Assembly: GCA_958449715.1 (NCBI GenBank)
Contig: CAUDIU010000014.1
Span: 1-28,497 of the forward strand
Length of the DNA: 28,497 nucleotides
Origin: an uncultured Clostridium sp.
GTDB taxonomy: Bacteria; Cyanobacteriota; Vampirovibrionia; Gastranaerophilales; Gastranaerophilaceae
Direction of reading: 5' to 3'
In this document: in pieces, positions 7,397 to 15,067 of the stretch
Position numbering within the stretch: the first letter of the stretch is position 1
Layout: each line of letters opens with the position of its first letter
Made by a program: the position numbers and the translations under genes
Notes under the pieces: model-generated
What the model was told of the DNA's origin: nothing
What the model saw: the letters and a program-made list of their open reading frames with translations, nothing else
Database searches by the model: none

Positions 7397-8638
7397 ATGA
7401 AAAGACGTGATTTCATAATAAATTCAGCTTTAGCAATAGGTGGAGCAGCAATTTTATCAGGTTGCGGCAAAAAAGAGATTAAAAAAGCCGAAGGGCAAGT
7501 CGTAAGAAGAAAGTTTGCCAATATCGACACCCCTTTGATTGCATTAGGTTGTATGCGACTTCCAATGCGAGATGACAAAATCGATATGGTAGAATTAGAC
7601 AAAATGGTCGAATATGCAATGGCACATGGCGCAAATTACTTTGATACTGCATATATGTACGTAGATGGCAAATCAGAAAATGCGATAGGAGAAATTTTAA
7701 AAAAATACCCTAGAGAAAGTTTCATTCTTGCTGACAAATGCCCTGCATACCTTGTAAATTCACCAGCAGATGTGAGAAAACTTTGCGAAGAACAATTAAA
7801 AAAATGCCAAGTAAAATATTTTGATAATTACATGGTACATAACATCAATAAAAATACTTTAAGCAATTACCGCGACAACAATATGTATGATGAACTTGTA
7901 AAACTGAAAAAAGAAGGTTTGGTCAAACATATCGGCTTCTCATTCCATGGAGATCCACAAATGCTTAGAGAAGTAATCAAAGAGCACAAATGGGATTTTT
8001 GTCAATTACAAATCAATTACTTAGACTGGGAAGTTGTAAATGCTGATGAATTATACAAAATAGCAGATGAAGCAGAAGTACCTGTAATAGTTATGGAACC
8101 TTTGAGAGGCGGGGTATTATGTAATCTTCCTCAAAAAGCTAAAGATAAACTAAAACAAGAATGCCCAAATGACACTCAAGCCTCATTCGGACTAAGATGG
8201 GTTGCAGGCCGTCAAAGAGTATTCACGATACTTAGCGGAATGAGTAATTTACAACAACTGAAAGAAAATATTGATACATTTGTAAATTACAAAGCTATAA
8301 CTGAAAAAGAAGAAAAAGTTGCACATGACATCGCTCAAATAATCCAATCAGGAGGAGCAATCAGCTGTACAGCTTGCAAATACTGTATGGAAGTCTGTCC
8401 GAGAGGCATAAATATTCCTGCAATATTCGGACTGTACAATATGTTCAAAGGCAACACAGCCCCTAACGCAAGTTTTATGTTTGTCTATAACTATAATGCA
8501 CTTGATGAATCTACAAGAGCTGACAAATGTATAAAATGCGGTCTTTGCAGTAAAAATTGTCCCCAATCACTGGATATTCCAAAACTACTCGCAGATGTTG
8601 ATAAAAAAGTTAAAGAAGTTGAAAAGAGCATGAAATAA
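7397..8638 (+). CDS. Tat-signal lipoprotein aldo/keto reductase with two [4Fe-4S] clusters
   Basis: The 413-residue product starts with a twin-arginine motif (Arg3-Arg4, 'KRRDFI'), a hydrophobic stretch and a lipobox ending at Cys23 ('LSGC'), so it should be exported folded by Tat and anchored as a lipoprotein. Residues 35-300 are an aldo/keto reductase barrel with an intact catalytic tetrad: Asp83, Tyr88, Lys114 and His148. The C-terminal part (320-395) has two ferredoxin motifs: Cys324/327/330/334 and Cys378/381/384/388. Many anaerobes encode cytoplasmic versions of this AKR-ferredoxin protein. An exported one cannot draw on cytoplasmic NAD(P)H, so electrons probably arrive through the clusters, perhaps from the polyferredoxin encoded next. 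The substrate is unknown. Confidence 0.9.
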   Translation: MKRRDFIINSALAIGGAAILSGCGKKEIKKAEGQVVRRKFANIDTPLIALGCMRLPMRDDKIDMVELDKMVEYAMAHGANYFDTAYMYVDGKSENAIGEILKKYPRESFILADKCPAYLVNSPADVRKLCEEQLKKCQVKYFDNYMVHNINKNTLSNYRDNNMYDELVKLKKEGLVKHIGFSFHGDPQMLREVIKEHKWDFCQLQINYLDWEVVNADELYKIADEAEVPVIVMEPLRGGVLCNLPQKAKDKLKQECPNDTQASFGLRWVAGRQRVFTILSGMSNLQQLKENIDTFVNYKAITEKEEKVAHDIAQIIQSGGAISCTACKYCMEVCPRGINIPAIFGLYNMFKGNTAPNASFMFVYNYNALDESTRADKCIKCGLCSKNCPQSLDIPKLLADVDKKVKEVEKSMK

Positions 8639-9915
8639 TGAAACATATATACAAAATAAGATTTTCAATAGCAATTATTTCCCTATTACTTGCAATTGCA
8701 GGAATATGCGGAATATTTTATTTCCTAAAAATATTTGATATTCAATTTTTACCTGTATTACAAAGAGTTTTTATAGATTTTTCTATCACTGCATTATTAT
8801 TGCTTTTAGGAATTATTATCTTAACTCTTATTTTTGGACGGCTTTATTGTTCGTTATTATGTCCTTTAGGCATTATTCAAGAAATTGCAGGGAATTTATT
8901 TTTTAGAGGGAAACGCAAAAATAAATATACAAAAAATTACCCGATAAAATATTTTATTGCAGCAATTACTCTCGGGTTTTTAGCAGGCGGAAGTGCTATT
9001 GCAATAAGATATATTGAACCTTATACATATTTCGGATCAGCCTTTACTCTATCAATTACAGGCCTTTCAGCAATTGCAGTTATACTAATTTTAACATTTT
9101 TCAAAAACAGATTTTTCTGCACAAATATCTGTCCTGCAGGCACTATACTCGGACTGATTTCAAAATTTTCATTTAACAAAATATACATTGATAAAGAGAG
9201 TTGTGTATCTTGCGGAATGTGCGAAAAAAATTGTCCATCAGGCTGTATAAATTCTAAAGAGAAAAACGTTGATAACGAAACTTGCGTCAAATGTTTAAAA
9301 TGTCTTGATTTATGCCCTAAAAACGGGATTAAATATGGACAAAAACCAAAAGAAGAAATCAAATTCAGCCCAAAACGCCGTGAAATTATTACAGGAATCA
9401 CAGCAGCCGCAGTATTTGGAGCAATGATTAAGGCCGGATTAGTTGTAAAAGATAAAATTGTAGAAAAATTCAAGGATATAATTTTGCCGCCCGGAGCAGA
9501 AAGCGAAGAAAGATTTGCAAACAAATGCTATAACTGTAACCTTTGTGTAGAAAATTGTCCGAATAAAATTATTGCAAAAGCAGATGATAAATTCCCAACA
9601 GTTCACCTTGATTATACAAAAGGCTGTTGCGATAAAAATTGCAACAAATGCGGACAAGTATGCCCGACAGGTGCAATAAAAAGATTAAGCCTTGAAGATA
9701 AACAAAAAACAAGAATAGCTATGGCAATGATAATTGAGGACAAATGTGTTAATTGCGGACACTGTATCAAAGCATGTCCATACGGAGCTATTACAAAAGG
9801 CGAAAACGGAATTATCATCAATGCATCAAAATGTATAGGCTGTGGAGCTTGTAAATTAAAATGCAGGCACGATGCAATTGAAATATTTGCAGTAAAAAAA
9901 CAAACTTTAATATAA
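8638..9915 (+). CDS. NapH-NapG-like fused membrane polyferredoxin
   Basis: The 425-residue protein overlaps the previous stop by one base (TAATG). Residues 1-175 are a NapH-like membrane domain with about four transmembrane helices and two CX3CP motifs (Cys71/Cys75, Cys161/Cys165). Two [4Fe-4S] motifs follow (Cys189/192/195/199; Cys216/219/222/226). At 246-270 comes 'PKRREI' (Arg248-Arg249) and a hydrophobic stretch resembling an internal Tat signal-anchor. Residues 297-410 resemble NapG with four cluster motifs starting at Cys297, about Cys331, Cys370 and Cys399. In nitrate reductase systems NapG and NapH are separate proteins passing electrons from quinol to the periplasm. Here they appear fused, with six predicted clusters, next to tatA and tatC. 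The redox partner is inferred to be the adjacent exported aldo/keto reductase. Confidence 0.9.
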   Translation: MKHIYKIRFSIAIISLLLAIAGICGIFYFLKIFDIQFLPVLQRVFIDFSITALLLLLGIIILTLIFGRLYCSLLCPLGIIQEIAGNLFFRGKRKNKYTKNYPIKYFIAAITLGFLAGGSAIAIRYIEPYTYFGSAFTLSITGLSAIAVILILTFFKNRFFCTNICPAGTILGLISKFSFNKIYIDKESCVSCGMCEKNCPSGCINSKEKNVDNETCVKCLKCLDLCPKNGIKYGQKPKEEIKFSPKRREIITGITAAAVFGAMIKAGLVVKDKIVEKFKDIILPPGAESEERFANKCYNCNLCVENCPNKIIAKADDKFPTVHLDYTKGCCDKNCNKCGQVCPTGAIKRLSLEDKQKTRIAMAMIIEDKCVNCGHCIKACPYGAITKGENGIIINASKCIGCGACKLKCRHDAIEIFAVKKQTLI

Positions 9916-9937
9916 TTATTGAAAGGAGAAATCTAAA

Positions 9938-10153
9938 ATGTCACTTGGAATAACAGAAATACTACTGATATTAGTTGTTATAGTTCTGCTATTTGGCGGG
10001 AAAAGAATCCCTGAAATTGCAAGAGCACTCGGTCGTGCATCTTATGAATACAAAAAAGCTAAAAATGTAATTCAAAAAGAAGCGGAAGATCTTAAAAACG
10101 AGATTGAAGAAACACAAGAAAAACCTGAAGAATACAAACCAAAAGACGTTTAA
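9938..10153 (+). CDS. tatA: Sec-independent protein translocase subunit TatA
   Basis: This 71-residue protein has the TatA plan: one N-terminal transmembrane helix (residues 4-19), the Phe19-Gly20-Gly21 hinge with 'KRIPEIARALG', an amphipathic helix, and an acidic Lys/Glu-rich tail. TatA oligomerises to make the passage for folded proteins with twin-arginine signals. A clear GAAAGGAG precedes the ATG. tatC begins two bases after its stop. No separate tatB is present, so this is a minimal TatAC system. Two likely substrates are encoded just upstream. Confidence 0.95.
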   Translation: MSLGITEILLILVVIVLLFGGKRIPEIARALGRASYEYKKAKNVIQKEAEDLKNEIEETQEKPEEYKPKDV

Positions 10154-10155
10154 TA

Positions 10156-10887
10156 ATGAGTAATATTGAAGACAAAGACGAAAGTATAATTTCTCATATT
10201 GAAGCCTTTAGGGAAATGCTGATAAAATGTATAAGCTGTTTAGGGATATTTATAATTCCTATACTTTTTGTCGCTCCCAAGTGCTTAAATTTGCTTATAA
10301 AACTCCTCATAAGAGATAATAATATCGCATTAAATTATTTTTCTCCTGTGGAAGTATTTCTGTTGCAAATCAAACTAGCACTTGTGATAGATGTAATTCT
10401 GTGTTTCCCATACATCGCAAGACAGGTCTGGAAATTTTTTGCACCAGCGTTGTATGATCATGAAAAAAAATTTATTAAATCAATAGTTTTTACATCTTCA
10501 ACCCTTTTTATATTAGGTGCTTTATTTTGTTTGTTCGTAATCCTTCCTTTGATAATAAACTTCGGGATGAGTTTTGCGACACAAAATATAAAAGCTGTAT
10601 TAGGTATTTCAAATGTAATTAACTTGTCATTATGGCTGACATTAGCTTTCGGGCTTATGTTTCAACTTCCGCTAATTACATATTCACTAATCAAATCAGG
10701 CTTTGTTGAATACAAAACATTTGAGAATATGCGTCCTTATGTTATTGTGACCATTTTAATTATTGCAGGAATTCTCACACCACCTGATATTTTAAGCCAA
10801 GTATTACTTTTCACACCAACATATTTGTTATTTGAATTAGGATTGTTATTTGCCAAAGCAAAAACAAAGAAAGAAAAAGATGAGTAA
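10156..10887 (+). CDS. tatC: Sec-independent protein translocase subunit TatC
   Basis: This 243-residue, six-helix membrane protein is of normal TatC size. The cytoplasmic N-terminal motif 'SHIEAFREMLI' corresponds to the signal-binding HLxELRxRL. 'APALYDHEKKF' (about 95-105) matches the conserved APALYxHE loop, and 'LTPPDILSQVLLFTP' (about 205-219) the conserved periplasmic segment. TatC recognises the twin-arginine signal and recruits TatA. The Leu-to-Phe change in the N-terminal motif (EAFR for ELR) is mild. The larB start codon lies within its last codons, giving an eight-base overlap. Confidence 0.95.
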   Translation: MSNIEDKDESIISHIEAFREMLIKCISCLGIFIIPILFVAPKCLNLLIKLLIRDNNIALNYFSPVEVFLLQIKLALVIDVILCFPYIARQVWKFFAPALYDHEKKFIKSIVFTSSTLFILGALFCLFVILPLIINFGMSFATQNIKAVLGISNVINLSLWLTLAFGLMFQLPLITYSLIKSGFVEYKTFENMRPYVIVTILIIAGILTPPDILSQVLLFTPTYLLFELGLLFAKAKTKKEKDE

Positions 10888-11557
10888 ATATATAGAATTA
10901 GATTTTGCAAAACTAGATATAGACAGAGTAAAACGCCGCGGATATTCAGAGGCAGTGTTTTGTGAATGCAAAACTGAAGAACAATTAACCAAAATATTTG
11001 AAACCTTCTATGAGGCAGGTTCAAATGTTTTAGGTACAAGAGCTAATAAAACACAGGCAAAAGTTTTACAAGAAAAATTTGGGGACAAAATCAAATATGA
11101 TGAAACATCAAAAGTTGTAACGCTAATACAAAATGAAATTAAAAAAATCGGAGAAATAGCTATTTGTACAGGCGGTACAGGAGATATTCCGATTGCTGAA
11201 GAAGCTGCCCTCACTGCAGAATTTTACGGAAGCAATGTAAAAAGATATTATGACATCGGCATTGCAGGAATTCACAGACTTTTTGACAAAATTGAAGATA
11301 TAAAAAAAGCAAATGCAATTGTAGCTGTCGCAGGAATGGAGGGAGCACTAGGAGGAGTTCTTGCGGGAATGGTTGATATTCCTGTAATATCTGTTCCGAC
11401 ATCTGTCGGATACGGTGCAAGTTTTCAAGGGCTTTCGGCACTTCTTACAATGCTTAATTCTTGTGCAGAGGGAATGACTGTTGTAAACATTGACAACGGC
11501 TATAATGGCGGATACAGTGCAAGTCAAATAAACAGATTAATCGAGAGGAAAAAATAA
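10880..11557 (+). CDS. larB: Nickel-pincer cofactor biosynthesis protein LarB
   Basis: LarB carboxylates nicotinic acid adenine dinucleotide and hydrolyses it to the pyridinium-3,5-biscarboxylate mononucleotide, the first step to the nickel-pincer nucleotide. The 225-residue product has the PurE-like C-terminal domain, with 'GTGDIPIAEEAA' followed by 'DIGIAGIHRLF' and 'VAGMEGALGGVLAGM'. I start it at ATG 10880 ('MSKYIELD'), which overlaps the end of tatC by eight bases. A TTG thirty bases earlier would only add lysine-rich residues buried in tatC. LarC starts one base after its stop, with GAGAGGAA before it. Location is cytoplasmic. Confidence 0.93.
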   Translation: MSKYIELDFAKLDIDRVKRRGYSEAVFCECKTEEQLTKIFETFYEAGSNVLGTRANKTQAKVLQEKFGDKIKYDETSKVVTLIQNEIKKIGEIAICTGGTGDIPIAEEAALTAEFYGSNVKRYYDIGIAGIHRLFDKIEDIKKANAIVAVAGMEGALGGVLAGMVDIPVISVPTSVGYGASFQGLSALLTMLNSCAEGMTVVNIDNGYNGGYSASQINRLIERKK

Positions 11558-11558
11558 T

Positions 11559-12314
11559 ATGAATTTATATTTTGAATGTAATTCAGGAATTTCAGGAGAC
11601 ATGTCTGTCGGAGCTTTGCTTGATTTGGGGGCAGATAAAGACATTTTAGAAAAAGCTCTTGCGTCTATGAAACTTGATAACGAATTTCAATATAAAATTA
11701 CAAAACAAATGGTAAATGCAATTTCAACAACTGATTTTGACGTAATCTTACCTGAGCACAAATATCATGAGCATAATCATGAACACAATCACGAGCATCA
11801 CCATGAACACAGAAATCTTAATGATGTAAATGAAATTATTGACAAAGCTGAAATTAGTGAAAATGCAAAAAATTTAGCAAAAAAAATATTCAAAATAGTT
11901 GCAGAAGCAGAAAGTAAAGTACACAACAAAGACATCTCAGAAATCCACTTCCACGAAATAGGAGCAATAGATTCAATCGTAGATATTGTAAGTTTTGCTG
12001 TACTTTATGACAATTTAAGACCTGAAAAAGTCTATTTTTCAACACTTACAGAAGGTCAAGGAACAGTCACCTGTCAGCACGGAGAATTGTCAGTACCTGT
12101 ACCTGCAGTATGCGAAATAGTTTCAAAATACGAAATTCCGATAAAAATTACAAATAACCAAGGAGAAATGATAACACCTACAGGTGCAGCAATCGTCGCC
12201 TCTTTATATACAGGCGAAAGTCTACCTGAAGAATTTGTAATAAAAAAAGTCGGATATGGCAGAGGAAAAAGACCTTACAAAAATCCAATATTAAGAGTAA
12301 TGAAAATAAAATAA
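11559..12314 (+). CDS. larC: LarC N-terminal domain protein (short LarC, LarC1-like)
   Basis: LarC inserts nickel into the pincer nucleotide in a CTP-dependent step. This 251-residue product begins with the family signature 'NLYFECNSGISGDMSVGALLD'-like segment and has a His-rich stretch at residues 67-84, suited to holding nickel. It then has 'IHFHEIGAIDSIVDI' and 'TGAAIVASL', and ends at 'NPILRVMKIK'. Full LarC proteins run to about 400 residues and continue past exactly this point into the C-terminal catalytic domain. That domain is absent: TAA follows and the next gene begins 14 bases later. In Lactobacillus plantarum larC1 and larC2 are joined by programmed frameshifting, but no larC2 follows here. 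The protein either works with a LarC2 encoded elsewhere or is a variant. Confidence 0.85.
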   Translation: MNLYFECNSGISGDMSVGALLDLGADKDILEKALASMKLDNEFQYKITKQMVNAISTTDFDVILPEHKYHEHNHEHNHEHHHEHRNLNDVNEIIDKAEISENAKNLAKKIFKIVAEAESKVHNKDISEIHFHEIGAIDSIVDIVSFAVLYDNLRPEKVYFSTLTEGQGTVTCQHGELSVPVPAVCEIVSKYEIPIKITNNQGEMITPTGAAIVASLYTGESLPEEFVIKKVGYGRGKRPYKNPILRVMKIK

Positions 12315-12328
12315 AAAAGGAGAAAATT

Positions 12329-13243
12329 ATGCATTTAGGAAACGGTATTATTTGTCCTGTGACAGGAATTCCAATGTTAATAGCTGCAGGAGTAACAGCT
12401 TTTTATGCTTTCAAAAAAGCAAAAAAAGATTTTTCAAAAGACAAAATTCCTTATACAGTAGCTCTGACTTCTCTTGTATTTGCATTACAAATGATAAATT
12501 TTGCAATTCCGCAAACAGGATCTAGCGGACATATAATCGGCGGAATACTGCTTACGATCTTATTAGGACCTACAACAGCTTTTCTTGCAATGTGCAGTAT
12601 TTTAACTGTACAAGCACTATTGTTTGCTGACGGAAGTCTTATGGCTCTCGGGTGCAATATTATAAACATGGGTGCCTTAGCATGTTTTATTGCATATCCG
12701 CTTTTTTACAAACCACTTGAAAAACTAAACAAACCATTTTTAGGAGCATTTATAGCATCTATAGTTGCACTTCAATTAGGTTCAATCGGAGTCGTTATAG
12801 AAGGAACTTTGTCAGGTTCTATTGCGGTAAATTCAATCCTTAAATTTACAGGTCTTATGCAGGCAATACATCTTCCTATCGGAATAGTTGAAGGAGTTTT
12901 AACAGGGTTTGCTCTTTATGCAGCTAAAAAATTCGATTACAAAAAACTGTCAATTTGTTTTGGCACTTTAGGTTTTGTATTAGCAGGATTTATTTCTCAA
13001 TATGCTTCTCAAAAACCTGATGGACTTGAATGGTCATTATTGAATATCCAAAATTCAATTATTCCTCAAGTTCAAGGACAATTATATGCAATTTCACAAA
13101 CTGTGCAAGCAAAAACTGCAATTCTAGCAAATATTTCATCAATACCTGCAAATATTTTAGGATTTATAACTATCAGTTGTGTAATGTTTGGAATTTGTTC
13201 ACTTATCAGCTTAAAAAAAGGTGCATTATTGAATGAAGAATAA
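12329..13243 (+). CDS. CbiM/NikM-like metal-specificity component with fused NikN/CbiN-like tail
   Basis: This 304-residue membrane protein starts 'MHLGNG', giving the Met-His terminus that binds Ni or Co in the CbiM/NikM family. It also has the conserved 'GSSGHIIGG' histidine near residue 68. Several transmembrane helices fill residues 12-230. The C-terminal part contains 'ASQKPDGLEWSL', the hallmark of the fused N-component, and a last helix. This is the S-component of an energy-coupling-factor transporter. The operon has no Q (transmembrane) or O (ATPase) partner, so it must borrow them or act alone. Being between larC and larE strongly suggests nickel uptake for the pincer cofactor. AAGGAG precedes ATG 12329. 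Confidence 0.88.
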   Translation: MHLGNGIICPVTGIPMLIAAGVTAFYAFKKAKKDFSKDKIPYTVALTSLVFALQMINFAIPQTGSSGHIIGGILLTILLGPTTAFLAMCSILTVQALLFADGSLMALGCNIINMGALACFIAYPLFYKPLEKLNKPFLGAFIASIVALQLGSIGVVIEGTLSGSIAVNSILKFTGLMQAIHLPIGIVEGVLTGFALYAAKKFDYKKLSICFGTLGFVLAGFISQYASQKPDGLEWSLLNIQNSIIPQVQGQLYAISQTVQAKTAILANISSIPANILGFITISCVMFGICSLISLKKGALLNEE

Positions 13244-14015
13244 ATTTATTAAACTCCAAAAATATTTATCCGGACTGAATGAGCAAGGCATATGTCTTGC
13301 TTTTTCAGGCGGAATTGACAGCACAGTACTTCTTTATTTATGCAAAGACTTAAATACAACAGCAGTAACCTTTAAATCAGTATTCCAAACAGATAAAGAA
13401 ATTGACGATACAAAAGACTTATGCAAATTTTACGGAGTTCCTCAAAAAATAATAGAATATTACCCGCTTGAAAATCAGATTATTAAAAATAATCCTAAAG
13501 ACAGATGCTATCATTGTAAAAAACTATTTTTTTCTCAACTCAAAGATTTTGCCGGCGAAAAATTTGTAATAGATGGAACAAATGCAGATGATCTAAAATC
13601 ATATAGACCTGGGATAAAAGCATTAAAAGAATTAAAAATTCTCTCACCTCTTGCAGAATTTGGAATTACAAAAGACGAAATCAGAGAATTTGCAAAAATT
13701 TCAGGAATAAAAATTTATAACAAACCTTCAACTCCTTGTTTTGCAACCCGTTTCCCATACGGCACAGAGTTAAATGAAATACTTTTAAACACCGCAAAAA
13801 ATGGTGAAGAAATCATAAAAAGTTATGGATTTAATAATTGCAGATTTAGGATTCACAAAGATACAGCCCGTATAGAAATCCCTCTAAAAGATATAGAGGA
13901 ATTTCTAAAATACAGGACTTATATTATCCAAAATTTGAAAAAAGAAACAAATTTAAAGTATTTTACGCTTGATTTAGAAGGTTTAAGAAGCGGCAGTATG
14001 GATAAGTTACCATAA
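13233..14015 (+). CDS. larE: Sulfur insertase LarE (PP-loop, pincer cofactor synthesis)
   Basis: LarE adenylates the biscarboxylate nucleotide and donates sulfur from a protein cysteine to make the two thiocarboxylates of the pincer cofactor. The 260-residue protein has the PP-loop ATP site 'SGGIDS' (25-30), the family motif 'DRCYHCK' (90-96), and Cys169 in 'PSTPCFATRFPYG', at the position of the sacrificial cysteine. The conserved end 'GLRSGSMDKL' is present. Cys92 and Cys95 with Cys169 are the visible conserved cysteines. It is the last gene of the operon and overlaps the metal-uptake gene by 11 bases. The gene converges on the next with 16 bases between stops and no clear terminator hairpin. 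Confidence 0.93.
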   Translation: MKNKFIKLQKYLSGLNEQGICLAFSGGIDSTVLLYLCKDLNTTAVTFKSVFQTDKEIDDTKDLCKFYGVPQKIIEYYPLENQIIKNNPKDRCYHCKKLFFSQLKDFAGEKFVIDGTNADDLKSYRPGIKALKELKILSPLAEFGITKDEIREFAKISGIKIYNKPSTPCFATRFPYGTELNEILLNTAKNGEEIIKSYGFNNCRFRIHKDTARIEIPLKDIEEFLKYRTYIIQNLKKETNLKYFTLDLEGLRSGSMDKLP

Positions 14016-14031
14016 TTGCTTCAGATAAATC

Positions 14032-14874
14032 CTATTTTAATTTGTTATAAACATCATCTGTAACAGGTTCTAGCCACTCATTAGAAGTTTCAGTACCGTC
14101 AATTTCTACAGCAATATGAGAGAACCAGCTATCAGGTGCAGCACCATGCCAGTGTTTAACATTTGCAGGAATATTTATAACATCACCAGGTTTCATTTCA
14201 ATAGGTTCTTTACCCCATTCTTGGTAATAACCACGTCCGCCGATTGCAATTAACATTTGTCCTCCACCTGTTTTAGCACGATGAATATGCCAATTATTAC
14301 GACATTTAGGTTCAAAAGTTACATTAAACATTTTAATCTGAGATGTAGAAATAGGAGCAAGGTAACTTTGACCGATAAAATATTTTGCGTAAGCATTATT
14401 TGGCTCACCTATCGGAAACATTATTGTAGAAGCATATTTATCTTTTTCACTTACAGCAGTTGTTGGCTCATTCCAAACTTCCTTCGCTAAGTTAAATGCA
14501 GCCCAAGCCTTTGGCCAACCTGCATAAAAACCAGTATTTGTAATAATCGCAGCAGCTTCTTCTTTTGTTACTCCGTGATTTTTAGCATTTTGCAAATGAT
14601 ATTTTAATGAAGAATCTGTAATCCCTTGAGATACTAGAGAAACAAAAGTTATAATACTGCGAGTTTTTGTATCAATATCTTGATTATTCCAATTTTCACC
14701 AAATAATATATCATCGTTATAATGAGCAAAGTCTGGAGCAAAATTTCCAAGTTGGTCTCTGCCTGCTGTTTGAACTATTTTTTCCATATTTTTATCCTCA
14801 CAATTTTTTGCTAAAACTAAACTATTTTGAAAAACAAATAATGTTAATAACAAAACTGATATCTTTTTTATCAA
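14032..14874 (-). CDS. Secreted carboxymuconolactone decarboxylase-like/cupin fusion protein
   Basis: The 280-residue product has a Sec signal peptide (residues 1-22, cleavage after 'LVLA'). Next is an AhpD/CMD-like helical domain (about 30-135: 'HLQNAKNHGVTKEE', 'YAGWPKAWAAF') without the CxxC of peroxidase-type members. The C-terminal half is a cupin (about 165-275) with His196, His198 and His241/His243 as metal ligands. The start is TTG at 14874, supported by GGAGG six bases upstream; no ATG is available before residue 30. A start there would remove the signal peptide. Such fusions are seen in gut anaerobes, usually annotated only by domain. The substrate is unknown; a role in detoxifying small organics or oxidants outside the cytoplasm is inference. 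Confidence 0.85.
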   Translation of the reverse strand: MIKKISVLLLTLFVFQNSLVLAKNCEDKNMEKIVQTAGRDQLGNFAPDFAHYNDDILFGENWNNQDIDTKTRSIITFVSLVSQGITDSSLKYHLQNAKNHGVTKEEAAAIITNTGFYAGWPKAWAAFNLAKEVWNEPTTAVSEKDKYASTIMFPIGEPNNAYAKYFIGQSYLAPISTSQIKMFNVTFEPKCRNNWHIHRAKTGGGQMLIAIGGRGYYQEWGKEPIEMKPGDVINIPANVKHWHGAAPDSWFSHIAVEIDGTETSNEWLEPVTDDVYNKLK

Positions 14875-14880
14875 TTTTTA

Positions 14881-14885
14881 CCTCC
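14881..14885 (-). promoter_or_regulatory. Ribosome binding site deciding a TTG start
   Basis: GGAGG on the minus strand lies six bases before the TTG at 14874-14872. It fixes the start of the secreted CMD/cupin gene and with it the signal peptide. Confidence 0.75.
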
Positions 14886-15006
14886 AGATTTTTAGGTTAA
14901 AAATTTCCGAAACCATCACAACCAATTTTTAAATATTATATTTACTTATAGACTTATTATTTCAGATATCAAATAAAATAGCAAATACTTATAATGTATT
15001 CATAAT

Positions 15007-15023
15007 TATGCTTGACAAGCATA
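15007..15023. promoter_or_regulatory. Perfect 7-bp dyad near a minus-strand promoter
   Basis: TATGCTT and AAGCATA flank a three-base centre between asrC and the secreted CMD/cupin gene. On the minus strand the dyad contains TTGTCA, which could be a -35, and TATAAG lies 19 bases further on. An operator for the CMD/cupin gene is more likely than a terminator for asrC, because no T-run follows on either strand. Confidence 0.4.
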
Positions 15024-15067
15024 CATAAAATAAGAAATGCTATTTTATATTTTTATATTACAAATTT

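Noticed and set aside
9021..9524. A 167-codon open frame antisense to the polyferredoxin gene
   Set aside because: It is the shadow of a strongly supported gene with six cluster motifs, and lacks a ribosome binding site and recognisable protein features.
10850..10879. An upstream TTG start for larB adding ten lysine-rich residues
   Set aside because: It lies inside tatC, has no ribosome binding site, and the family N-terminus matches the ATG at 10880.
11755..11815. Short repeated units in larC that might be a tandem repeat or CRISPR-like element
   Set aside because: They are His/Glu/Asn codons in a coding frame (residues 67-84), the usual metal-binding stretch of LarC.
12300..12330. A programmed frameshift joining larC to a larC2
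   Set aside because: The region after the larC stop is occupied at once by the CbiM-like gene, which has its own AAGGAG and Met-His start; no LarC C-terminal sequence is present in any frame there.
15007..15023. The dyad as a rho-independent terminator of asrC
   Set aside because: No run of T follows on either strand, and it sits where a promoter for the minus-strand neighbour is expected.
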